Source of the DNA: Notamacropus eugenii
Lineage: Eukaryota > Chordata > Mammalia > Diprotodontia > Macropodidae
Length of the DNA: 64,000 bases
Assembly: GCF_028372415.1 (NCBI RefSeq)
Contig: NC_092874.1
Coordinates: 55,093,865 to 55,157,864 of the forward strand
Direction: 5' to 3'
Shown piece by piece: positions 49,101 through 61,100 of the stretch (position 1 is its first letter; each line of letters begins with the position of its first letter). The position numbers and the translations under genes are program-made. The notes under the pieces are model-generated. The model did not search any database. It saw only the letters and a list, made by a program, of their open reading frames with translations, and was not told the DNA's origin.

Positions 49101-52100
49101 CTAATTCCATTGAGTCTGTGGTGTCTGAGTTCAAATTCTTTTCTTTGTGATAAGATCTCTAGTTCGCCTTGCTTTTTAGCCATGTTTTGTCTGAACATAA
49201 ACATCTGAAGTTTTTTTTTTAATTAATGGCTCCTTTCTTGGATTTTCCTATAAACTTTTCAACTGCAATTCTTATTTCTCTACTGTAGGTATTTCTCTGA
49301 CTTCCTGGCTGTTTTCTCCATTCTTATCTATTTCTATGAAGTATCTCATTGATATTTTGGTTACTTGATATGTGTGAATCAGTTTGAGTAATATTGCCAC
49401 CTTTACTGTATTGGTTTGACCTAGCCCTGACTTATAATAATTCTCCACCTGACTCTTAAAAATTTTTGTTAAAATTGTTTTAGTGTTGATTTTTTTCTGG
49501 GTTTTATGTGTCTTGTTACATTAATGCCCAGTCATTTAGCATATTTTGTCATTATTGTAAATGGTGCTTGCTTTTCAATTTCTTTTCTTTTTTTTGTTAG
49601 TGATAAAAACTTGTTATTTTTGCCAGTTGACCATAAAAATTGTTATTTTACTGAAGCCATATTATCTTTTTTAAAATTTTTTTGCTGATTCTTAGGATTT
49701 CTATAGTCATCACGTGATCTACAAATTGGAGATATTTTAAACTCTCCTTTGCTTATGCCTGTTCCCTTAGTTTTATTTCTTGTTTCATTATATTTCAAAG
49801 ATTACTCTGTAGAATGAGAATGGTAAGTGTAGGTATTCGTATTTTAATACTCTTTGTGGGATATTATCTACTACTTCTCCATTATATTTAATGCTACTTT
49901 TTTTTGTTTCAAACAGTTTTTTATCTTATTAAAGAAAAATCCTGTTTTAAAATGTGTTTCCATCAGCTGCTTTTCCCGAAGCCAATTGATAGATAATTTA
50001 TGGGTTTTCTTACTAGTAACATATTAAATTTATCATTTTCTTAATATTGAACTGTCCCTTCAATCCTGGAATGAATAATACTTGATCATAAAAATGATTA
50101 TTGGTAACAATAATAATAGCTATAGTTATAATATAGCACTTTAAGATTTGCAAAGTGCTTTACACTTATTTCATCCTCACAACCACCCTTTTGAAGTAGG
50201 TGCCGTTATTATTCCTATTTTCCACATAAAGGGACTGAGACTGAGAAAGGTTCTGAATTGCCCAGAGTCAAACAGCTAGTGAGGAAGAATTCCAACTCAA
50301 GTCTTCTGACTCTTAAGTCCTTGATTTATTGCTGTATTCTTGGCAGTCTGGATATAGTACTTTTGTATTCAGTGTTCAGTAATTAATACCACAGACCTAT
50401 ATTCTTACATTCCCATCTGTAAATTTTTTTCCATAATAATCTACACAAGGATATTAACAAGAATATTAGTAGGGAAAAGGGAAACTTTCAAAAGTGGTCT
50501 TCTAAGTAGACCTCAACTTCACCATCACACAGCTAATTAAAATGTAGAGAATATAAGTAATGTCACCAAGGATACTGTAAAGTAATGAAATAGACAGACA
50601 ATGAAAGAAGGGAAACATTCTGAAGTTTACTTAGAAAATTAAAACATTTGTGATTTGAAGAACTGGGTCTGTTCATATGCATATATATGTATGTGTATGT
50701 TTATGTGTATATATGTCTGTGATAGACACACATGCATGTATACATACACACACCTGTAGTAATGTATGCGTAGTGATGACATTTCAGTTTGTACTTTATC
50801 TTGTATAGCTTTATAAGAACTTCAGTTTGGGGATCCCAAAGTTGTACTGCCGTCTATAGAAGTACCTAAATTGGACAGTTTGAGTCTAAAGCCAGAGCAG
50901 ATTCTGGTAAGAAGGAAAGTCATTGAGCTTTTTTGTATAGAGAAAACTGCTTTTTCTAAATGTACATACACAGTGAGTCTGAAGAGCAGAATGTTAGAGT
51001 GGAAAAGGCCTTAGAAATCAATTTGTTCAATTCTGTCTTACAGTGGAAGTAGTTAATTGAGGGAAACTGATTTGGCACAGGTAATACAACTTAGAAATGG
51101 TGGAGCCAGATCTTCCTAATTTTAGTTCAGTGTTCTTTGTATATTACAGAGGCAGATTTTGTTTTTAGTTAACAAATTTTTAAAATTTAATTTAAATTAA
51201 TTTATTAATTGCTATTATTAATTAATTAACAAAAATTACTACTAAATCTTTACACCAGTAAATTCAGAAGAGCATTATTAGTCATTCTTTTCCAATTACA
51301 TTTTAGGATGCCTTTTTGAAAATTATTCGAAACGAGGGCATAAAATCCTTATGGAGTGGTCTTCCACCTACACTGTGAGTTGAAATTTGGTTTTTTTATA
51401 CTATCTTAGTTGTGTCTGTGTATGGGGTTACAACAGCAAAACGGCTAATGACGTTTTAATAACATTACTGCTTTATTTCATTTATAAAAAAGTAAAGTAT
51501 TATTGATTCTCGAGGTTGGCTTACCCTTCATACTGAAGAACTGAGAGATGTATGTTATATGAAATATATCAGGACTTTCTATTCATATAGCTTTCATTCT
51601 CTTAAAATTTCACGAAATAGCTTGTATATGAGTTAATATGTCAAAATGTAAGGTTTTAATGATAAAATTGTAATCTGGCTTTGCATTATAAAGAATTATT
51701 ATGTCTACAAAGCCATTCCTTTGAAGTGGCAGGATAAAATGTTGTTTGTGGCACAAAGGGCAGGTGATTTGCCCAAAGTCACAAAGTTAATAACTAATGC
51801 CAAGACTGGCACCCATGTCAGTCAATTATCATTCGTTCCATTAGACTGAAGTCTTTTGAGTACCACACAGTACTTTGGGTAGTTTATATAGTCTTATATT
51901 ATAAATGTATTTTACGTGTTTATAAGATGAAAGTGTCTATGCCTTGGTTCCTCGTTTGAATACCATGCAATATTTATTTGGTGTCCTATTAAGTGTGACA
52001 CCCAGTATCTCTTCCGTTCTTGCCAAAGGTATTTTGATTTTTCTTTCCTTCCTAAAAGTAGATTTGTATGGGATAAGTTGTTTGCCTTGTTGAAGAAGCG

Positions 52101-55100
52101 AACAAAACAGGCCAGAAAAGTTGGAAAATTGTGCTTTAGAGTACTTTGCTACAAGATTCTTCAAACAAAACAAAGTTTAAGGTTTTAGATTTAGTGTAAT
52201 TTAGCTTGCCCTTATAGTGAGTAGCTTGTTTTTGAGCGTGCGCTGTGCTTTCTGATCTTTGTGGTCTTATTTGATCTGTCTCTTTCAGAGTGATGGCAGT
52301 TCCTGCTACAGTTATATATTTTACTTGTTATGACCAATTATCTTCATTTATGAAATCTAAAGTAGAAAATGAAGCCTTCGTACCAATTTTTGCTGGAATT
52401 GTGGCCAGATGTGAGTCATAAGTCTATGATGTTATTTTTAAATTTCAGTTTGTCGTGGTGTTACTTTATTTGCACATCCCCCATAGAGTTAGTAGTACCA
52501 ACATCATTCAGATAGTATTGGTATAGATTCCGTAGTGCTTTCCTTTACTGTAGCTCTGTGTGGAAGCTAAAATTCAGAGATGAAGCAGTTGATTGAAGGT
52601 TTTAGAGCTTGCAGATAGAAGACTTCAGATTCTAGTCTGCCTCAGGCATTATATAATGCAGTACCTTGCATGTAATGGGCACTCAGTAAGTCACTATAGA
52701 ATTGTATTGCTGCAGTCAGGTTAAAAGACCTTTTTATAAACAGTTGTGTGCTTCCACAACACTGTGAAGGATCTGTCTGTAGAACAAGAAGTTCCTTGCT
52801 AAACTTAGCTTTGACTTCCCTCCTTCTGAAGGCCTAGTCTTTGAGTATATGGATCCAGAATTCAGCAAACCCAATGCATCAAGTACAAATCTAGGTTACC
52901 CCAAGACTGGGTGGCTTCTGTGTGTTTGGATGGTTTCATACTAGCTTTAAGATCATGATAACTTCCAAAGACTCATTTGAACCCAAGAGGATTCTGGACT
53001 AGGATAGAACCCCAGAGCCTTCTCCATCTAGACGTGGATAATCAGACTTGAAGGAGAGACAAGATAACATCCACATTGGGAGTGAAATTTGAAGGGTGCT
53101 GGTTTGAAGGAGGTTTTTGCCCCCATCTTTGTTGAGCTATATTTATTACACTTGAATGGAAGGAGACTGGAAAGAGAAGAAACAGGATGTCATAGGAAAG
53201 AGATTTTTGTCAGTGCTGTCTCAGAAAATAGTGTCTCATACACGTATGGAAAACCTGTAGTGATTTAAGAAAAAAGTTGTGATGCTGTGGTGGCAGTATA
53301 TATTTTGGGTCTAAAGTTTGGGCATAACTCGAGAAATACGGAACTTTGATTAATCATCAGTGAAACATTAAATTATGCTGTTTATGTGCATATTGACATA
53401 TATGTGTATATTATTTTCAGTAGGTGCAGTAACTGTAATAAGTCCCTTAGAGTTGATTAGAACCAAAATGCAAGCCAAGGCATTGTCTTATAAGGAATTA
53501 CATCTGTTTGTCAGATGGAAATTGTCACATGGTGGTTGGATTTCACTCTGGAAAGGTTGGAGTCCTACTGTTATGAGAGATGTGCCTTTCTCAGGTAGGA
53601 TTTACCTTTTTAATCTATGCTCAGTTTTATATTGTCTTTGGTTATTTATATGTACACTTTTGTGAGTGAATCATTTCTTAAACTTCTTAGGAGCTGTGTT
53701 ATCGTTTTATGCACCTACAAAATACCAGAATCGATACTGAGCTTCTAGACATTTGATGATGTGTTGAATAAATTAATGAGGGGACCTATATTCAGTATAT
53801 TTATAATCCAGGTTTTGTCTGTCTTACTCAGCCATTTGATTCATATTTGACCAAATTATAGTCGGTGGATGTAAGTCTATTTTAATATTAGTCTGAGCAT
53901 AACATAATAGAGTAAATTCGTACTGAAAAAAAATCATTAAGGTCATCCGAATAATTTGAGGTTCAAGTAGAGAATGGGATTATTTTTACCACTGCATCCA
54001 TAGAATCATCAAGAATAATTGAAAGTTGATTTTTATGGATTTGTCTTGTTTTAAGGGCCTTCAGTAGGAAACTATTTCATAAATCAGGGGATCCTAGTGG
54101 TTGAGGAATGACAAACATTAGAAAAAGAACCAGTACAAAGTAATCACTCTTTATGCCAATTGAGGGATGGTATTTAATGTCAAACCACAACAATTTCCAC
54201 TTTGTCTAAGACCTAAGTAAATTATGCTTTCTTCTCCCGACTGTTTCTTTTCCCCCTTTTCTTCTTAACTCCCTTGTTTTATCCTTTCCCAGTATTCCTG
54301 TTTTCATTTCCTTGCTTCTTTGTGCTATATTGACATATAGCATTTTGAAATATAAAATACCTATTGAATCATATTATTCTCTGGTTTAAAATCAGTTGAA
54401 CACAAGTATTTCAATCCCCTCCCCATCTGGAAAAAATGTCCAGTCTCTTTTATTATTTTATCCAGCTCTAGAAAATAATTATCTGATAGTTTAATTGGTA
54501 TGGCACTAAATAAGTAAATTAACTTAGGTAGAATTGTCATTTTTATTATATTGTAGTCTCTTTTAAAGGTGTCCAGAGAAGAAGCTATGGTGCTGCTTAA
54601 TCTTAATCAGAGAGGTCTTACTTTTATTAAAACCTGTCTTCGTTTTAACTCTAGTTTATTTATTTCTCTTCATCTTAACTCTGCTTTCTGTCTTCTAGTC
54701 TTATGTAGAAAAGTAAAATATTCATCAGTGACTTCTCCTATACTTATAAATTACGTACTTGTCAGATTCAGCTAGTGGCATAGATTGCTGGATTTGGAGT
54801 CAAGAGCACTTGAGTTCAAATCCTGCCTCAGTCACATATTAGCTGTGTGACCCTGAGCAAGTCACTTCACCCTTCTCACCTCAGTTTCCTCATCAGTTGT
54901 TGTGAAGATCAGTTAAGATAATGTGTACAGAGCTTCGAAACCTTAGAGGCACATCAATGCTTGCTGGTATTATCACTTCTCTAAACTTCTCTTACACATG
55001 TTCTTATTTCAGCTGTTCAGAATGTTTTTCATAGTACCTTTTCTCCTGTCTCCTGTACATTTTAAAACTTTAGTTTTTCCACATCTTTTTTTTTAAGGAA

Positions 55101-58100
55101 GCAAAGACAAAAATCACCTGCATCTGATAGCGTATTATACAATATTCCACACCCATAGTCTCTCCCATCCCTGCAGTGAAAGGAGAGACATGCATTTTCT
55201 TAACTCTTTTCCTCACCCAAGCTTGGTCATTATAATTACACAGCTTTCCGTTTTGTTTTAATGTTCCTTTTAGCATTAATGAAAAGCAATCATGGGTCAT
55301 AGTTTTTGATAAAGAAACTCTTGAATAGCTGGGAAAAATAAAATACTAAATTAAAAAAAAGAAAAAAGGGGGGAAATAAGGTGGAATTTTTATGGAAATG
55401 TTGGTGTGGATTATTTTGAATGATATGATCAATTTTGTATAGATTATACCAGTGGTATCAAACTCAAATTGAAACAGGGCCAATAAGCCATATGTAAGGA
55501 TCCCTGCAAGCCTCATGGTGACTTACAAAACCACATATTAACATGATCTTCTTTAGGTTTTTATTGACTTGGTTAAATATTTCCCAATTACATTTTAATC
55601 CAGTTCACCTGCACTCTTGACACCTCTATATTCCACCTAAAATGTGCCTGAGTGGAGAAAAACTGATCGGAAAGCAAATAGTCAATGGGATGTGTTGGTT
55701 CTGTCCCAGAGTTAGAGTTTTCTTTCTCTCCATTTATTAATATAATATCAATTTGTAATATCCGACTTGATATTTCACTTCTCAGAATATTTCTTTTCTG
55801 TTTTCACAGCATTGTACTGGTATAACTTTGAAATGTTTAAGAAGTGGCTTTGCAAAACCACTGACAAACGTGAGCCAACTTTTGGGATTAATTTTACTGC
55901 AGGGGCAATGTCTGGTTCTGTGAGTCATTTTTTATGTTATTAATATTTCAGAATACTTATGGTCATGTCATTTAAGATTGTATATATAACTACTAAATAA
56001 AGTAATGTGTAAATACAATATTTTTTGATGGGAGAAGGGGCCTGATGTTAAAATTTACTGGCATAGGAAACAGTTTGTGTGGAAGCTCCCTAACAGTGTG
56101 CATCAACAGTTCCTCAGCAGCTGATTGTTGAAGGGAGCTGCCCAAGGGGCTGAAATGTGAAATGCCTTGCGCACAGTTTACACGGTGTCAGAGGCAAGAC
56201 TCCAAGGCTAGTTCTCTGCCATTGCTTCATGCTGCTTCTCATGTAACATCAATGAATTCAGCTAATCAGAAGTGATTTTCTGAAGTGTTTACAGTACTGT
56301 TTAAGTAAGATAAATCAAATGCTTTAAATATAGTAGAATATAACTACAATAAATAAACCCTTTCTTCAAAGGCTATCTTACGTTGACAGTCTATGGCAAA
56401 CATTTGAAAAACTAATTTAGGCTTATAGATTTAGAGCTAATGGGGATTTCAGAGGCCTTCTAGTCTAATCCCTTCATTTTATAAATGAAGAAACTGAGGC
56501 CCATGGAGTTTAAATGATTTGGAGAGGTCACCCAGGTCAAATCAGAGATGAAGGATAGCTTTTAGTAATAATTTATATTTTTGTCACTTATACTTTCACA
56601 TTATCCATCAATCCTGATTCTCTGAGTGCCCCATAGTGCCTCCTAATCACTTTATATGTATTTTGTGTGTATGTTCTATTGATTTATCTCTGAACATGTA
56701 TCCTCCAGTAGACTGTAAGTTAGCCCTTTAGGACAGAGACTCTTCTGTCTTTGTATTTGTATCTCTAGAGCCAAGCATAGTTTCTGGCACGTTGTTGTTG
56801 TCGTTCAGTTGTGTCTGACTCTTTGTGATCCTCTTTGGGGTTTTCTTGGCAAAGGTTTGCCATTTCCTTGTCCAGCTTATTTTATAGATGAGGAAACGAA
56901 GGCAAACAGAGTTAAGTAACTTTCCCAGGGTCACACAGCTAGTAAGTACTTGTCTGAGGCCAGATTTGACCTCAGGAAGATGAGTCTTCCTGACTTCAGG
57001 CCTGATTCTCTATCCATTGTACTATTTAGATGGCCATAGGCCTTCCCTGACTGGGCACTGAACCTGGGCTGTGGTGGTAAAAGTGCTGAATCCTAATGAC
57101 TAGACCACCACGGGTTCTGGCACATTAGTAAGTGCTTAATAAATGCTTGTGCGTTGATTTACTTTAAGACATATTATATCCTTTCTATATTGCATTAAAA
57201 GAAACAGATTCAATGAGTTTTCACTTGCCTGAGGTCTGTCTAATTGCGAGTTTATTGTTCTTTTCTGTAATATCATGTTATCTTTCATTAGGAAGTAATC
57301 CTTATGTTTGTACCTCATATCTGTACCAAATGTTGAAGTAATCTAGCCCTGGAATCAATGAAAACAGGATTTTTTAAATATTAAATAGTTTATTAATTGT
57401 ACAAGTTGTGATGTCTGGGGGCAAGCAGGAGGCCTACTGTTAATATACTATTTAAAGATAAAGAGTAATTAATGTTTACTTTCCAATAGATTGCATCTAT
57501 TGCGACTTTACCATTTGATGTTGTAAAAACACAAAAACAAACCAGACTTGGGATATATGAAACTATTCAAGGTAAGTTTTGTGACATTTTCAATTGATTT
57601 TTAAGAATGTTTATTATGTCAAGATTCTCTCTGCTTTTCTCCTGTTTGAGTGAATATAATCTATTCTATAGAATAACGTAGTTAGGAAATTTGAAATTAA
57701 AAAATGTGTGTTCTGTTATCGTCTGCTGACTTTAATAATTTATTATTTCTTTTGATGAGTTTTCCTCAGAAATTCACACTGACTCAGTTTTCAGAAACGT
57801 GATTCTAAAAGAGATTTTAGCGGAGAAACTTCCAGCATTTTAGAACTTAGCATATTCTTTCCCCAGATATCTTTGCCAGTTGAAACTCTTCTTGTCTTTT
57901 AAGGCCTTGATGAGGTGCTATTTCTTCATGAAGTTTCTTTAAACCTCTTAGCCTTTTCTTTCCTCCCCTTTCCAACTCATTCCACTCTATCATATCACTC
58001 TAGTTGGATCTTTTTGTACATTCTTGTCTGATAACTTGTAGTTTAATGTGCTAAATAAATTTCCTTTTTTGTTATTTGTCCTATTAATCACAGTTGGCTC

Positions 58101-61100
58101 TTGACAAATATTAAATTTTAATTTTTAAAAATTTTCCTCATTAAGCAAATCCCACATTTGTGTTTGGAATGATTACAAGTAGATAGAGTATCCATGAGAT
58201 CCAAATATAAAATGGTTTTAATGATCTTTCTCTGTCATTTTCTGTTTTTACACTCCAACCTTCTCTTTTTTCTTTTCTTTCCTATGTTAGTTTTAAAAAA
58301 TATGAACAATAGGTAAACCAAAATACAAGAAAGAGAAAATATAGGGAAATTTTCTCTCTTCATTCTTTGTGTTGATTTATTTCCAGTAACAGAAATATTA
58401 TAAAGATAATCAATTTTGAAAGACTTGGGAATTCTGATCAGTAGAATGACCTACCACAATTTGGAACACTCATGAAATATACTGTCTACTTTCAGATCCA
58501 GACGTGATAAACTGAGAGTGCAGCGTGAAACAGTTTTTTCTTTATTTTCCTTGCTTCTTTTCCCTCCTAACATGGCCAATGTGGAAATTTGTTTTATATG
58601 AGTGTATGTGTTTGTGTGCCTTTGTACTAGATTTTTATTGCTTCCCTCCTTATATGACAGGGTTGGGGGGAAGGAGAGGACTTGGAAATGAAAAAATAAA
58701 AATGTCTCTGCTTTAAAAAATTAAAAAATTATTATTTTTAGAAGGACCTCAGACATTTTGGGATAAATAAGTTTAGATCAGCTTATCATAGCATAAACCA
58801 CAATAAGTTCTAAATGTATATGCAACTTAAATATAAACAGTTATGTTAAAAAAAATTAGAATAAAATTAAAGGAGATACCTTTCACAATGCAAGGGAGAA
58901 TTCTAAACCAAATCTAGGAATAGAGGTGACCATAAAACGTTAAAACTAGATGAAGCTGAAAAGGTTTTATTTAGATAAAAATCATTGCATGTGAGATAGT
59001 TATTTTTTTATTTTATATGAAGATAAGTCAATTAAGAAAAATATCTTTGCATCAAATAACTCTAATGAAAGTGATATCCAAGATGTATAGGGAATTTTCA
59101 GAATATAAAAAAAACTCTTTAATTGTTCCTAGGATATACGTAGTCAAAGGATATGAGCAAATAATTTTCAAAAGGAAATTTTTGCAAACTATCAGGGACT
59201 ATATGAAAATATGCTCCAGATTACTAATAACATGAGAAATACAAATTTTAAAAAGTTTCAGTTTCCTCTCACACCCATAAAATTGGAAAATTGACAAAAG
59301 ATGGAGATCGTAATAAAAAAAAGAATTACAAGGGCCACAGAAGAACTGACACACTAATAAAATAAACTGTTGGTGGAGCTGTGAATTGGTTCAGCAGCTC
59401 TAGAAAACAACTCAGAATTATGGGAGAAAATTCACTAACTTAACTGTTCCTGTCTTTTGACCCAGAGATCCCCCTCCAGGGCATGTTTCTTCCCAAGGAG
59501 GGTGAGTGATAGGAAGAGAGGTCCCATGTATATCAAATTATTTGTAGCAACATTCTTTGGGAAAATCAAAAACTGGAAGTAAAACGAGTGCCAATTCATT
59601 GGGGAGTGGCTGAACAAATAGTGGTATGTATGTGTTATATACGTTATTATGCCATAAGAACTTAGGATTATGAGGATTTCAGAGAAATGTTAAGTGAGCA
59701 ACTGTAGGAAAACAGTGTGTGTCCATAGTGACTACAACAATGTAAACAGACATGATGAGATGAAGCTGATTGCTGTATAATTATCATGACCAATCTTGCT
59801 CTCTGGGGAAGGGGGAAGAAAATGCATGTCCCTCCTTTGTTTTGTGACATGGGCTACTCTGGGTGTGGAGTGTTTCCCGTGATATTTGGAGGTGGCAAGT
59901 CCTGACTTGGGAGAGAACAGGAAATGAGTGTGAGGGTTAAAAAAAAGCATCAGTGACCATTTTTTACAGACACTAGGGAGCCAGCTCCATCTTTTTGATG
60001 TCTCTTCTGTACTCACTTTTCTATATGACACTCTCTGCTCCATACCTTTTATTTTTAACTCATTTTGCTTAGTTGATAAAATATACACAGTTTTGGGCTG
60101 AATTTAATTTGGTCAGCAGTCTTTAGCTTTCCCATCTCCTTCATTTCGCCACCAGTCTTACGGTTATTAAAGCTAAGTAGATTTAGTTTAATCTTAAAGT
60201 AAATTTCAGTTTTTTAACTAGAAAAAGAATATCCATGCTTATTTACCAAATAAAGAACTTTCTCTTTAGTTTTTTCCTATTAAAAGTAGCTATTTAAAAA
60301 ACTTTTTAGGTCTCTTTGGTTGGTTTATTGTATTAACTATATTTCATAATAACACTTTCACATATAGTCATTTTTTTTATATACCATCTTCAGAGAATGA
60401 GATTTCTTCCACAAGTGAATTTTCCAAATGAAAGTTTACTTTTTAATTTAAACATTGTTATAGGAATTTTTCTGACATGTATTGCATATAATTTAATTAG
60501 GTGTCTCACTGTGATGTTTACAGAATGACTTATTATTAATTATTATTGAACTCTACAGTCACAGAAACATATACTTTTCACAGCTGAAATGGACCTCACT
60601 GGCCATCTTAGTCCAAATCAGCACCTGGACTTTTTTTTCTGTAGCATAACTGACAAGTGTATCCAGCCTTTGCTTAAAGATGTCTGAGGGAAAAATCATG
60701 ACCTCCCCAAGTGAAGTCCATCTCACTTTCTTGCTGTTTCCCCATACATGATGCTTCGCCTTCTGGCTCTGTGCCTTCTCAAAGGCTGTCCTGTGTAGCT
60801 GAAGGAAGTTCTCCCTTCTGTTTCCTTCAGTGATTAGGACTTTAATGATCCCCCTCCTCCATATCATCTTATATTTATTTTGTTTACGTGTTTGTGTGTG
60901 CCACTTGTCTCCAAAAATTGAATGTCAGTTTCTTGAGGGTAGGAATTATTTTATTTTTGTCCTGGTAAACCCATGGTCCCTTTCACTATGTATTTGACAT
61001 ATAGTAGTCTTTCCTATCTTTCTGGACTAAATAGAGGTATTTGAGCTAGATAGTGTTGTAGTCAATGCGATTTTAACTGGATGAATAAAAAGACTCATGG

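Larger units (their letters stand above)
56585..57160 (+). mobile_element. L2 3' end, host of the tRNA-SINE insertion
   Basis: Contains cagtagactgtaagttagcc, gtatctctagagccaagcat and, after the insertion, agtaagtgcttaataaatgc. Confidence 0.75.

Noticed and set aside
57043..57114. A working tRNA gene
   Set aside because: The anticodon stem cannot pair, the anticodon reads TTT in a Glu backbone, and the unit was inserted together with a SINE.
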